Positions 8,771 to 17,103 of a DNA stretch of 64,000 nt are shown here, one piece after another. A model generated the notes under the pieces. It ran no database searches. It saw nothing but the letters and a program-made list of their open reading frames with translations, and was not told the origin of the DNA. Position 1 is the stretch's first letter; each line of letters begins with the position of its first letter. Source of the stretch: Ignavibacteriales bacterium (lineage in GTDB: Bacteria; Bacteroidota; Ignavibacteria; Tepidaquicellales; Tepidaquicellaceae); NCBI GenBank assembly GCA_020635255.1, contig JACKAC010000003.1, positions 1 through 64,000 of the forward strand. The letters are read 5' to 3'. The position numbers and the translations under genes were made by a program.

Positions 8771-8794
8771 GCAGGCGACGTCACGTGACGTCGC
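8771..8794 (+). repeat. Left terminal palindrome of REP-type transposase element
   Basis: Positions 8775-8794 are a perfect 20-bp palindrome, GCGACGTCACGTGACGTCGC. The larger block 8771-8794 is the inverted copy of 9275-9298 with one mismatch in 24 positions. Confidence 0.85.
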
Positions 8795-8802
8795 TCTTTA
8801 CT

Positions 8803-9288
8803 ATGCACAAGAATTCTCAAAAAAGAATAGTTTTAGAAGAATCCATCTATTTTATAACTACAAACACTCACAATTCTTATCCTTTTTTCAAAGATTATCA
8901 ATTATGCGAAGTATTGAAAGCAGATATACACTTAACCAAAGAATTAAAAAACTTTGCTTTGTTTAGTTATAAAATTAATCCCGATCATATTCATATTTTA
9001 TTAAAACCCGGTACCCAAGCAAATATTTCTGAAATAATGAGATCGTTAAAGACTAATTCTTCAAGAAACATTAATAGACTTATTACCTTTGCTCCAGAAA
9101 AGAAGATTAAGAGATTCAAATGGCAAAAATCATATAACGATCATATCATAAGGGATGATGCTGATTTTAAAAAACATTTAGAATATATTGAAAACCAATG
9201 GATTAAACATAATCTTAGAGAGAATAGATATTATTTTATTGATATGGATTTATGCGGAGATTATCTAGGATGTGGCGACGTCGCGTGA
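8803..9288 (+). CDS. REP-associated tyrosine transposase (Y1_Tnp family)
   Basis: A 161-residue single-strand transposase of the IS200/RAYT type. The HUH metal-binding motif is H62-I-H64, in P-D-H-I-H-I-L-L. The nucleophile candidate is Tyr128, in H-L-E-Y-I-E-N; the usual Y-I-x-x-N-P is changed to Y-I-E-N-Q. The W-Q-x-x-Y-x-D-H-I-I-R-D segment is typical of the family. I chose the ATG at 8803; the upstream GTG at 8785 lies inside the palindrome. The last codons (G-D-V-A-stop) are formed by the right-hand palindrome, so coding and terminal sequence overlap. It is A+T rich compared with neighbours and is inserted between catabolic genes. Confidence 0.85.
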   Translation: MHKNSQKRIVLEESIYFITTNTHNSYPFFKDYQLCEVLKADIHLTKELKNFALFSYKINPDHIHILLKPGTQANISEIMRSLKTNSSRNINRLITFAPEKKIKRFKWQKSYNDHIIRDDADFKKHLEYIENQWIKHNLRENRYYFIDMDLCGDYLGCGDVA

Positions 9289-9298
9289 CGTCGCCTGC
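9274..9298 (+). repeat. Right terminal palindrome of REP-type transposase element
   Basis: GGCGACGTC (9274-9282) and GACGTCGCC (9287-9295) form a perfect 9-bp stem around the loop GCGT. The block 9275-9298 is the inverted copy of 8771-8794 with one difference. The transposase stop codon TGA (9286-9288) lies inside it. Confidence 0.85.
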
Positions 9299-9321
9299 AT
9301 TTTTATAATTTAACTTCTTTT

Positions 9322-10446
9322 ATGCTTTCATTCTGGGAAAAGAATTCATTTTTAAATTGGGATTATATAATAGTAGGCAGCGGGCTTGTAGGGCTTTCCG
9401 TTGCCTGTTCTATTAGAGAGAAGAACCCAAAGGCGGAGGTTCTAATACTTGAAAAGGGTATATTCCCGACAGGCGCCAGCACAAAGAACGCGGGGTTTGC
9501 CTGCTTCGGGAGCCTGTCCGAGATATTGAGTGATATCGAAGCCAACGGTGAATCGAGGACAGTTGAAATTATTGAGAAGAGATGGCGGGGTATCGATGAA
9601 CTTCGCAAAAGATTAGGCGATGAGAATATAGGTTACGAAAATTACGGCGGGAGCGAGCTGGTTTTCGACAGGAACATAAACATTGTGGATCAGATAGACT
9701 ACGTGAATGAGCTTTTGAAAGGGGTTTTTAAAGGAGAAGTTTTTACTAGAAGAGACGAGCTAATCGACCAGTACGGGTTCAATAAGGGTTATGTGAAGGG
9801 GCTGGTATATTCGCAGCTCGAATCACAGCTCGATACGGGAAAGATGATGCGGTCGTATATCAAATACGCCGGGACGCTAGGGATACAGATAATAAACGGG
9901 TGTGAGGTAAAGCACTTTGAACAAACAACCGACGGAGCGGATGTCACTACATATCACAGCATCCTAAATGAAGACGTTGTTTTCAAGGCAAAGAACATGG
10001 TTATATGCGCGAATGCTTTTACAAGATACATTGTGCCGTCAGCGCCATTCAGGCCCGGTCGGGGGCAGATACTCGTAACAGACCCTATACCGGGATTGAA
10101 ATTCAAAGGAGTATTCCACTTCGATGAAGGATTTTATTATTTCAGGAATTATGGTGAAAGAGTGATATTCGGCGGGGCAAGGAACACAGCATTAGAAGAA
10201 GAAGCCACTGACAGGTTCGAACATAACCACGAAATACTGATGCACCTGAAATGGATACTTGACACGATCATTCTTCCGGGACAGGACTATGGTATTTCGG
10301 ATGCGTGGACAGGTATAATGGCATTCAGCGAGAACAAACTTCCCGTCGTAGAAAAACATGATGGCGTGATGATGGTGATGAGTTGTAATGGTATGGGTGT
10401 TGCGTTAAGTAGTTTAACGGGTCAGGAAGTTGCCGAAATGATCTAA
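9322..10446 (+). CDS. FAD-dependent oxidoreductase (DAO/DadA family)
   Basis: A 374-residue flavoprotein. The FAD-binding Rossmann loop G-S-G-L-V-G-L-S is near residue 18, followed by an acidic strand end I-L-E-K-G and the motif S-T-K-N-A-G-F-A, typical of the D-amino-acid oxidase/dehydrogenase superfamily. Near the C-terminus W-T-G-I-M-A-F and G-M-G-V-A-L-S close the FAD site. It is not a kynurenine 3-monooxygenase by motif. The substrate is probably an amino or imino acid; the catabolic neighbours suggest amino-acid breakdown. It follows the transposase element, so it may once have been directly downstream of the aldehyde dehydrogenase. Its stop codon overlaps the end of the convergent gene at 10443. 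Confidence 0.8.
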   Translation: MLSFWEKNSFLNWDYIIVGSGLVGLSVACSIREKNPKAEVLILEKGIFPTGASTKNAGFACFGSLSEILSDIEANGESRTVEIIEKRWRGIDELRKRLGDENIGYENYGGSELVFDRNINIVDQIDYVNELLKGVFKGEVFTRRDELIDQYGFNKGYVKGLVYSQLESQLDTGKMMRSYIKYAGTLGIQIINGCEVKHFEQTTDGADVTTYHSILNEDVVFKAKNMVICANAFTRYIVPSAPFRPGRGQILVTDPIPGLKFKGVFHFDEGFYYFRNYGERVIFGGARNTALEEEATDRFEHNHEILMHLKWILDTIILPGQDYGISDAWTGIMAFSENKLPVVEKHDGVMMVMSCNGMGVALSSLTGQEVAEMI

Positions 10447-10948
10447 TCCCCCACTCTCAATCTCTTCAGTCTAATCATAGAAAAATTATCAATAGTTGAA
10501 TTCAGTATAGCATCTCGTAATGCAAGCAAGTCGTCGGAGAAACGGAGCTCGGCACCGGATAATCTGATCTTTTCCGGAAGATTATCAATGGGTTCAACCG
10601 AGAGTGGTACTACTTCATTTGGGTTACAATAATAACCGGCAATCTTATCTTTAAGAAAGAAACCTCCTCGCTGAAAGTATATTTATAGATGACAGTGGAG
10701 TTTAATTCCTCCTCCATGTAATCGGGAATGGTTATTATCTTATCAGCAATTGTATCTCTGAAGAATCTCTCTATGTCCTCCGCAGACGAATTAACCGACT
10801 TACCGTAAATTATACGCGGGCATTGACGGGGAAAGAAGTAGTTCACGCAGTGTTCTTCATCGATGCACCATACAAGAGGCGGATTGTCTGCAATTCTCCT
10901 TGGTGAAAAAACCTTTATGTCAGGGTCATCGCTGAAATGGTAGAGCAT
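10443..10948 (-). pseudogene. Frameshifted DUF6886-like gene
   Basis: The first ~105 codons from the ATG at 10948 (M-L-Y-H-F-S-D-D-P, then V-W-C-I-D-E-E-H and F-P-R-Q-C-P-R) read in one frame, which closes at 10610. From about 10650 a second frame continues with family-like sequence: Y-Y-C-N-P-N-E-V-V-P-L-S-V-E-P, then L-R-F-S-D-D-L-L and F-S-M-I-R-L-K-R-L, stopping at 10443-10445. Joined, the product is about 168 residues, the length I recall for DUF6886 proteins. The shift lies around 10644-10652. It could be a real inactivating mutation or a one-base sequence error. Function of the family is unknown. Confidence 0.75.
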
Positions 10949-11023
10949 AATGAATTAAAATTCGAGTGAAATTAAAGATAATAAAACTTATTTTAAAATC
11001 TCTTCTAAATAAACATACACATC

Positions 11024-11662
11024 ATGAATTCAGTCTGCTATGAGTTAAAAACTAAATGCGATGCATGCGGAAACCCGCTGGTTGTAAATGCTGCCGTCAC
11101 AGATGTATATTGCAAGATCTGCAATACAATGAACAAAATTACTGAAGATAACTGGTACTCTCTGCTGGAAGATGCAGTAAAAGAGGGACCAAGGCTTGCG
11201 GAGAATGAGGGGCAGACGACGACACATTTTATGGGGCAGTATCAATTCAGCTCGATGTACGGTAATCAAAAAGCGCGATGCGAAAAGTGTAAGACCTCCG
11301 TCCCGGAGGAGAAGATAACCGAATTCACACAGGCAGGAATTTACAAATGCGCTAATTGCGACAATGATGTTTCTGTGAGACCAGCGCCGGAATTCCTTAA
11401 GAAGAGGTTTTCTAATATGGAATACCTGGTAGCGGAGGACGAGAACATGCTGGCAAAGGGACAGGAAGGATATGAACCTCCCAAGCTCGATAAGCCTGTG
11501 ATATTTTCCTGTCCATCATGCGGAGGAGCGCTAAAGGTGGACGGCTCAAACAGGATGATAGACTGCGAATTTTGTAAATCGACGATATACTTGCCCGATG
11601 ACTTGTGGTTCAGGCTACATCCGCCAAAGATCGTCGAGAGATGGTACATGATGCTTAAGTGA
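11024..11662 (+). CDS. Protein with three zinc ribbons
   Basis: A 212-residue protein of unknown function with three zinc-ribbon-like modules, each of two CxxC pairs: C12/C15 with C30/C33, C86/C89 with C109/C112, and C163/C166 with C181/C184. The linkers are short and polar, and there is no signal peptide or membrane segment, so it is cytoplasmic. Similar C-P-S-C-G-G ribbons occur in nucleic-acid-binding or adaptor proteins. The GrpB gene follows after 10 bases on the same strand. Confidence 0.7.
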   Translation: MNSVCYELKTKCDACGNPLVVNAAVTDVYCKICNTMNKITEDNWYSLLEDAVKEGPRLAENEGQTTTHFMGQYQFSSMYGNQKARCEKCKTSVPEEKITEFTQAGIYKCANCDNDVSVRPAPEFLKKRFSNMEYLVAEDENMLAKGQEGYEPPKLDKPVIFSCPSCGGALKVDGSNRMIDCEFCKSTIYLPDDLWFRLHPPKIVERWYMMLK

Positions 11663-11672
11663 GAAGTCAAAG

Positions 11673-12224
11673 GTGAAAGGTCAAAAGATAATAACAATAG
11701 TCGATTACAATCCTGAGTGGCCCGAGATATATGAAAAGGAAAAAGGGCTGATCGACGGTATACTAGCGGACATCGATCATCAAATCGAGCATATAGGAAG
11801 CACTTCAGTAAAAGGACTAGGAGCAAAGGCAGTTATAGATGTTATGATCGGGCTGGAGAATTTCGACAGAGACAGTGAAAAGCTAGTCGAACTTATTACG
11901 GGAGCCGGATATAACTACATCGACACATTCGAGCACACTATGCCATACAGGCGGTATTTTAATAAACCCGGTGAAGGCGTAATCACCAAATACCACGTCC
12001 ACAGCGTGCAGACAGGAGGATGGTTCTGGAACAGGCATATCGCCTTTCGTAATTACCTTCGTGACCATTGCGATGTAAGGGATGAGTACTGCAGGGTAAA
12101 GAAGGAGCTGGCAAAGAAAGTATGGGATGAGAATAATGATTATGCATGGGCAAAGACGGATTTTATCGTACCGGTTCAGGAGAAAGCGCTGAAGATATAC
12201 TTTCCGGATTATGAGAAGGGTTGA
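11673..12224 (+). CDS. GrpB family protein (UPF0157)
   Basis: A 183-residue member of the GrpB/UPF0157 family with a nucleotidyltransferase-like fold. Near the N-terminus are V-D-Y-N-P-E-W-P, then I-E-H-I-G-S-T-S-V-K-G-L and the acidic D-V-M-I-G-L. The H-V-H-S-V-Q-x-G-G segment and R-D-Y/H-x-R-D-x-F-like F-R-N-Y-L-R-D-H follow, as in the family. Some members are fused to CoaE, but the function is not settled. The start is GTG at 11673; no ATG is available upstream of the conserved N-terminus. Its 3' end overlaps the convergent gene at 12209 by 16 bases. Confidence 0.85.
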   Translation: MKGQKIITIVDYNPEWPEIYEKEKGLIDGILADIDHQIEHIGSTSVKGLGAKAVIDVMIGLENFDRDSEKLVELITGAGYNYIDTFEHTMPYRRYFNKPGEGVITKYHVHSVQTGGWFWNRHIAFRNYLRDHCDVRDEYCRVKKELAKKVWDENNDYAWAKTDFIVPVQEKALKIYFPDYEKG

Positions 12225-12502
12225 GTTTCAGAGTCGATATATTTTTCAAACCCGCCGTTGTATTCATTGTTGAAGTGATCCTCTATCCATTGTTTAAATT
12301 CATCCAGAGAAGCGGGTTTGTATTCATTTCCATTTGAGATTATCTTTATCTGAATTCCTTCATTTATTTTCCTTCCGATCTTCCAGAGAGCAACAGCGCA
12401 GTATTTATAGGGGGAGGCGGTATCGTACATCTGAGCATCCTCAAGCGCAAGAACTTTAACTCCGTTTTCCAGGAAAGTATGTATTATTTTAAAATCCGCC
12501 AC
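12209..12502 (-). CDS. Small conserved-looking protein of unknown function
   Basis: A 97-residue cytoplasmic protein that I do not recognise. It starts M-A-D-F-K-I-I-H-T-F, alternates strands and helices, and has a helix rich in aromatic and acidic residues (D-E-F-K-Q-W-I-E-D-H-F) near residue 67. The 3' end overlaps GrpB by 16 bases on the opposite strand. Confidence 0.5.
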   Translation of the reverse strand: MADFKIIHTFLENGVKVLALEDAQMYDTASPYKYCAVALWKIGRKINEGIQIKIISNGNEYKPASLDEFKQWIEDHFNNEYNGGFEKYIDSETQPFS

Positions 12503-12541
12503 CCCGTAAAATTCGAATTATTGAGAACAATTTCAAGATTA

Positions 12542-13273
12542 TTAACTTTTTCTAATAATTTTCGAGATCAAACCCGGAAAGAATCTGTACAAAAAATTCA
12601 TCTTCTTTATCTTAGAAACTGTGATGATATCTTTACCAGACCATAATTCTTTAGTAATAAGTTCAGCCATCTCTTCAGCAGGCATCTTATCAGTATCCCT
12701 GCCGGATGTCATATTAGTATCGACAACAGGCGGAATAATCTCAACAACGCGGGCTTTTTCCTCTTCCAGCTGATACCTTAAACCAATGGTAAAGCTCTTG
12801 AAAGCCGACTTTGTCGCGGAATACACAATCGCATTCTCTTTTGGAGTAACCGCGAGAGCTGATGTAACGTTAGCTATCAATGGATCAGCATTGGAAAGCA
12901 GCAGAGGCAGCAGACGCGATGTCAAAAGAACGTGCCCGGTGAAATTACAATCTATTTCATTTTTAATTGTCTCGTGGTAAGCTGTATCATTGAGCATGCT
13001 GTAATTATACTGCACTCCAGCATTATTTATCAGGACGTTCAGTCCGGGATGTTCCTGCTCGAGTTTCAATAAAAGTGAATCGATATCTGCAGAATTTGTT
13101 ATGTCACATTTGTAAGTTACAATTCCTTCTTTGGAAAGCTCTTCGAGTGATTCTTCATTTCTACCGGTTATTATTACGGTGTTACCTTTTGAGTTAAGTA
13201 TGTGTGCAAGTTCTTTACCAATTCCGGATGTTCCCCCGGTTATTAATATTGTGCTATTGTTTGTTGTTTTCAT
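12542..13273 (-). CDS. Short-chain dehydrogenase (classical SDR)
   Basis: A 243-residue oxidoreductase with an intact classical SDR active site. It has the cofactor loop G-G-T-S-G-I-G near residue 13, N-N-A-G near 86, a catalytic Ser in N-V-T-S and the Y-S-A-T-K motif. The I-I-P-P-V-V-D-T segment after the catalytic helix is typical of the DltE-like branch. Substrate unknown. It lies downstream of an outer-membrane barrel gene (13283) and a small membrane protein gene (13980) on the same strand, with 9-base spacing, and may be expressed with them under the Crp/Fnr regulator encoded at 14407. Confidence 0.88.
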   Translation of the reverse strand: MKTTNNSTILITGGTSGIGKELAHILNSKGNTVIITGRNEESLEELSKEGIVTYKCDITNSADIDSLLLKLEQEHPGLNVLINNAGVQYNYSMLNDTAYHETIKNEIDCNFTGHVLLTSRLLPLLLSNADPLIANVTSALAVTPKENAIVYSATKSAFKSFTIGLRYQLEEEKARVVEIIPPVVDTNMTSGRDTDKMPAEEMAELITKELWSGKDIITVSKIKKMNFLYRFFPGLISKIIRKS

Positions 13274-13282
13274 TTTTCGATT

Positions 13283-13987
13283 TTATTTTATTCTGTAAGA
13301 TACGCCAATATGAAATACTTTATAGAGGTTAGTGACGGATGATTTAAATTCTTCAGTCATTTTGTCCGATATTTCTCTTTTAGCATCATCGGAATGGTTT
13401 GATGTACCGCTGAATTTATATTCAGGCTCCGGGATACCATTCAGCCATGCGGGCGACCACTCTGCATTCAATGATACATTGTCAAAATCGTACTGGTAAC
13501 CTATCCCGAGCGCCGGACCCCAACCTGCTTCACGCGTCTGATTAATCTTGATATTACCTGAATATTCCTGACCACCGATAGTTCTTCCCCTGTTGTCAAA
13601 TTCCATCGTTTCGGAATCCTCTCCGTTATACACGATACCGAATGAAATGTACGGACCGTATTTCACGGGAGTGTAACGACCCTGAATAAAAAACCTTTGT
13701 GCGACATCCTCATAAGCCGATTCTAAACCGTCGAGCCCTGTTGACGAAGCATTGAAAGAGGTGCCATTGCGCTGTATCCTGTCTTTGAATTGATAAGTAA
13801 AACCGATGTAAAGTTTTTCATATGGATAGTACCCGATAGTGATGCTCGGTTTAAAACTGCCATGCATTGGAAGTTCACCAAAGCCAATGCCGATCTGCCA
13901 GTGATCTTTTAATTGATTTTCCTGGGCGAATGAAGCTGATGATAAGAGTAACGCAACAAATACGAATAATAAAGTTTTCTTAAGCAT
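13283..13987 (-). CDS. Outer-membrane beta-barrel protein
   Basis: A 234-residue exported protein. The signal peptide is residues 1-21, ending S-S-A-S-F-A before Q22. The rest consists of alternating amphipathic strands ending in aromatic residues (for example Y-I-G-F-T-Y-Q-F and F-I-Q-G-R-Y) and a C-terminal F-H-I-G-V-S-Y-R-I-K strand, the usual small outer-membrane barrel pattern. There is no recognisable enzyme motif. The start codon overlaps the end of the upstream gene by 8 bases. Confidence 0.7.
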   Translation of the reverse strand: MLKKTLLFVFVALLLSSASFAQENQLKDHWQIGIGFGELPMHGSFKPSITIGYYPYEKLYIGFTYQFKDRIQRNGTSFNASSTGLDGLESAYEDVAQRFFIQGRYTPVKYGPYISFGIVYNGEDSETMEFDNRGRTIGGQEYSGNIKINQTREAGWGPALGIGYQYDFDNVSLNAEWSPAWLNGIPEPEYKFSGTSNHSDDAKREISDKMTEEFKSSVTNLYKVFHIGVSYRIK

Positions 13988-14288
13988 TTGTATTATTTTT
14001 AAATTTTAAAGTGATATTCCGGATGAATTTAAAAAGCTGGACAAGCAATGCGCCGATTAGGAAATTTGCTACAATCATAATTATTGCTGCCGGGATAAGA
14101 CCAAACTTCCTGATAACGAAGCTGTCCGACATGTGACTGCCAGTGCCAAAAAGCTTATTGATTATTATCCATGCGTTCAGAAATTCTGCCTCATCTCCCA
14201 GGCTGTAATCGATAGTTACCATTACAGCCAGCGAAACCAGGGCAGCGGCGAAGTAGGTAAGAAAGATTTTTGTTTTTGATGAGTTCAT
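13980..14288 (-). CDS. Small membrane protein of unknown function
   Basis: A 102-residue protein with two predicted transmembrane segments (about residues 8-28 and 68-90) separated by a polar loop. I recognise no family. It overlaps the downstream barrel gene by 8 bases, so the two are almost certainly translated from one message. Confidence 0.55.
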   Translation of the reverse strand: MNSSKTKIFLTYFAAALVSLAVMVTIDYSLGDEAEFLNAWIIINKLFGTGSHMSDSFVIRKFGLIPAAIIMIVANFLIGALLVQLFKFIRNITLKFKNNTNA

Positions 14289-14406
14289 AATCGTTTAATT
14301 TGTTTAATACAAAATTAAAACGACCACAACGGAGGGGCATTAACATATGTTAATAAATGGAAATATCACTTAAATAGTCCAATAAATGGATAAAATACTG
14401 CTTAAT

Positions 14407-14994
14407 CTACTTGGAGGATCGTATGCGGCTCAATTGTATTGGAGTGATACCAAGGTATGAAGCGATATGATATTGAGGGATGCGCTGTTCGAGCCCGGGA
14501 TGCTCTTTGAGAAAAATCTCATAATTCTCGGCTGCTGAATTAGTAACCATCCGAATGTCGTGGCGTTCTTTTTTTATCCATTCTATCTCAAGTACAATAC
14601 GCATAAATGAATCCAACGACGGATACTTTTTAAACAACTCTTTGAATTCAGCAAAATTCAATTCGACAGTGTCACAGTCTGTTAATGCCTGGAAGTTTAT
14701 GAGGTTCGGGGCACCTGACAACAGAGCAGTGAGCGGAGTGGGAAACATTCCCGGCACAAAGAATGTCTTATTATATTCCGCACCGTCTTTACTCCTATAA
14801 AATACGCGAACTATACCATCCAGTAAGAAAACTGCATTATATGCCATCTCACCTTCCCGGGAAAGATAGTCATTCTTCTTATATTGTTTAAGTGTGAGAA
14901 GCTCAGAAAGGTCATCCCATGCACCCGGCTGTAAGTGACAAACGGATTCAATAGCTATGCGGAATTTTTCGAATTCTCTCTCGCGGTCTAACAA
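14407..14994 (-). CDS. Crp/Fnr family transcriptional regulator
   Basis: A 195-residue regulator. Residues ~15-130 form a cyclic-nucleotide-binding-like beta-roll (K-N-D-Y-L-S-R-E-G-E, then F-L-L-D-G-I-V-R-V-F-Y). The C-terminal helix-turn-helix has I-A-S-Y-L-G-I-T-P-I-Q-L-S-R-I-R. There are no Cys clusters, so it is not an Fe-S FNR. It resembles the many Bacteroidota Crp-like regulators that lack cAMP-contact residues. The gene lies upstream of 13980-12542 on the same strand with a 118-base gap, which could hold a regulated promoter (inference). Confidence 0.85.
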   Translation of the reverse strand: MLDREREFEKFRIAIESVCHLQPGAWDDLSELLTLKQYKKNDYLSREGEMAYNAVFLLDGIVRVFYRSKDGAEYNKTFFVPGMFPTPLTALLSGAPNLINFQALTDCDTVELNFAEFKELFKKYPSLDSFMRIVLEIEWIKKERHDIRMVTNSAAENYEIFLKEHPGLEQRIPQYHIASYLGITPIQLSRIRSSK

Positions 14995-15058
14995 ATGAAG
15001 ATTTGATTAGAAGATAGGATAATATATTATATGTGGTAAACTAATTCAATAAATTTTG

Positions 15059-16069
15059 TCACACTTTGAACCTTCCTGCAGATCTAAGCACATACAATGC
15101 ATCCACAGTCGTCCATTCGTTCATTTTTGTTTTCCCGGTAGGTCCCCATTCGACGTAATCTGTATTAGGTGAGATGGATTTCCCAACTTTATAGTATTTC
15201 TTTTCTGAAGGAAACCCGCCGTCCTTTAATCGTTTGCTTTCCAGCAGATCAAGAGCCTCACCACATCGTTTATCTTTAATAAGGTTCATTTCCGACATTG
15301 CCTTCAGTCCGCCAAGAATATCATAATGCCAGTAGAGAGGATGGTGCAGGAATGTAAATTCCGGATGGATTACCTCGTTGTTTGTTACTCTTTTAAAAAG
15401 TTTACGTGTGAGGAAAACTTCCGCGGCTTTTTTGGCGGCGTTTACGGCTTTTGGTTTTTTAAATGTTTTCCCATAGAAATAAAGACCTTTCATCGGAATG
15501 AGAGTTTCCATAAAAGATGAAGTATCTGCCGTAGGTTCACGATCGCAGTTCCAACCCCCGTCGGGCCATTGCCAGTACATAAGCCGTTCGGCAATATTAT
15601 GCACGCGCTCATCGGCAAGTCCGAGCTTTATCGAGGAATAAAGCGCGTTTCCCTGCTGCGAACCACACCGGCGGTAGCGACCCACTATCAAAGGGACCCC
15701 CGATCTTCCATAAACTTTCGCTTTTCTGTTTGTTTCATACTCATTATAGAATCCGGGATTAAGCCAGTGACCATATATCTCATCCCTCATCGGAATAAGA
15801 AATTTGTCAGCATCGGGATAGCAAAGGTCAGCAAGTGATGCAAATATCCAGTGAGAGCCCTGCCACTTCTCATACAGATGGCGGGCACCCTGTATCTTTC
15901 CATTTTTATAGCAGGAGAGAAGGGCTTTTGCTCGCGGTGAGTTTTTTATCTCTTCGCGGAGAGATTTTATTTTCTTTGATGAAGGAGATTCACCGAGTAC
16001 GTTAACAAGGGTTTTATAGCGGATAGATGGTTCGGAGGAATTTAATAATTTGTCTATGATATCCTGCAT
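15059..16069 (-). CDS. Terpenoid-cyclase-like alpha/alpha-toroid protein
   Basis: A 336-residue protein with repeated helical hairpins. The motif Q-W-P-D-G-G-W-N-C-D (near residue 170) and a second K-D-G-G-F-P-S are the QW-type signatures of the prenyltransferase/squalene-cyclase toroid fold. The catalytic D-x-D-D of real cyclases is not visible, so an enzymatic cyclisation role is doubtful. No signal peptide. The DinB gene 6 bases upstream is probably in the same operon. Such proteins often appear as uncharacterised prenyltransferase-like entries. Confidence 0.7.
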   Translation of the reverse strand: MQDIIDKLLNSSEPSIRYKTLVNVLGESPSSKKIKSLREEIKNSPRAKALLSCYKNGKIQGARHLYEKWQGSHWIFASLADLCYPDADKFLIPMRDEIYGHWLNPGFYNEYETNRKAKVYGRSGVPLIVGRYRRCGSQQGNALYSSIKLGLADERVHNIAERLMYWQWPDGGWNCDREPTADTSSFMETLIPMKGLYFYGKTFKKPKAVNAAKKAAEVFLTRKLFKRVTNNEVIHPEFTFLHHPLYWHYDILGGLKAMSEMNLIKDKRCGEALDLLESKRLKDGGFPSEKKYYKVGKSISPNTDYVEWGPTGKTKMNEWTTVDALYVLRSAGRFKV

Positions 16070-16075
16070 TACGGA

Positions 16076-16615
16076 TTATAATTTAGCGAGCGCAGATTCC
16101 AATCCCATAGCGCGCCTCCATGCTGATAGCTGACCCAGATGCATTGCCTCGTGATTAACACACATAAAGATTATAGAGTCAAGATTGTTCGGCATGTGTT
16201 TATAAAACCTCCACTCCTGTTCGCCAAGTAGTTCATCATCCGTAAATTTCAGCAAGCACAGTTTGAACATCTCATGTTTTAGTTCAAGCTCCGTAAGAAG
16301 TTCTTCTTTGGAGGGATATTTGGATATGTCCTCCTCGGGCATGCGCGGATCACCGGGACCGCGCCGAAGGAAAAGCTCCTTCCAGCCCTCAGGCATAAAT
16401 CCGGGCTTTCTAACATCTTCAATATCGTTTATGACCATAAGTGACATGCCACTCACAAGGTGTCCAAGCGTAAAAGCCGGATGATTTTCGAATCCCTTCG
16501 CAGGGACTGTGGTCATCTGTTCATCCGTGAGGTCTTCGACAAGTTTTCTTGCATAGGCAAGATTGAAGTCGAGCTGTCGGATTATGGATTGAGTAATGTG
16601 GGATTTATCTATCAT
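16076..16615 (-). CDS. DinB family protein
   Basis: A 179-residue four-helix-bundle protein of the DinB/YfiT superfamily. The metal-binding His triad is visible: His52 in L-G-H-L-V, and His155 and His159 in N-H-E-A-M-H-L-G-Q-L. This superfamily includes thiol-dependent S-transferases and bacillithiol-related enzymes, but most members have no known substrate. It is first in a two-gene unit with the toroid protein at 15059 and divergent from the deaminase at 16666. Confidence 0.85.
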   Translation of the reverse strand: MIDKSHITQSIIRQLDFNLAYARKLVEDLTDEQMTTVPAKGFENHPAFTLGHLVSGMSLMVINDIEDVRKPGFMPEGWKELFLRRGPGDPRMPEEDISKYPSKEELLTELELKHEMFKLCLLKFTDDELLGEQEWRFYKHMPNNLDSIIFMCVNHEAMHLGQLSAWRRAMGLESALAKL

Positions 16616-16665
16616 ATTGATAGAATTAGACTTTAAATGAAGGATTAATTAGGTTAAATTTAAAC

Positions 16666-17085
16666 ATGAGTAATGACAAAATAAACTCGGAAAAGGCTCC
16701 CGAGCCTGTTGGTCTCTACCCACATGCGCGGCGAGTCGGTAATCTTCTTTTCCTTTCCGGTGTGGGACCGCGGGAGAGAGGTACAAAGAAAATTCCAGGC
16801 GTGGAACTGGATGATGATGGAAATATAATTTCATACGATATAGAGGCACAGTGCCATTCGGTTTTTAAGAACGTTAGAGCTATTCTCGAGGACGCGGGGT
16901 CGGGATGGGATAAGCTCGTTGACGTGACGGTGTTCCTCACTAACATGAAAGATGACTTTCCCATTTACAATAAGATATACGCGGAGTATTTTAAGGACAA
17001 CCAGCCATGCAGGACGACAGTGGAGATAAACTGCCTGCCGACGCCAATCGCAATCGAGTTGAAGTGCATCGCAACAATAGACTAA
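16666..17085 (+). CDS. RidA-family 2-aminomuconate deaminase
   Basis: A 139-residue RidA/YjgF-fold deaminase. The N-terminal P-V-G-L-Y-P-H-A-R-R-V-G and S-G-V-G-P-R (31-36) segments are those of the AmnD/NbaF branch, which hydrolyses 2-aminomuconate to 4-oxalocrotonate and ammonia. The conserved Arg116 and Glu131, 15 residues apart, correspond to the RidA active-site pair. It is likely to act directly after the aldehyde dehydrogenase encoded at 7249, about 8 kb away. A general imine deaminase role is the alternative. It is followed 18 bases later by a DUF2007 gene. Confidence 0.85.
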   Translation: MSNDKINSEKAPEPVGLYPHARRVGNLLFLSGVGPRERGTKKIPGVELDDDGNIISYDIEAQCHSVFKNVRAILEDAGSGWDKLVDVTVFLTNMKDDFPIYNKIYAEYFKDNQPCRTTVEINCLPTPIAIELKCIATID

Positions 17086-17103
17086 AAAATTAAAAATATA
17101 ACA

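Noticed and set aside
8785..8802. GTG start for the transposase
   Set aside because: It lies inside the terminal palindrome and adds six residues without homology. The ATG at 8803 is preferred.
10640..10655. Programmed -1 frameshift in the DUF6886-like gene
   Set aside because: No X-XXY-YYZ heptamer or downstream stem was found at the join.
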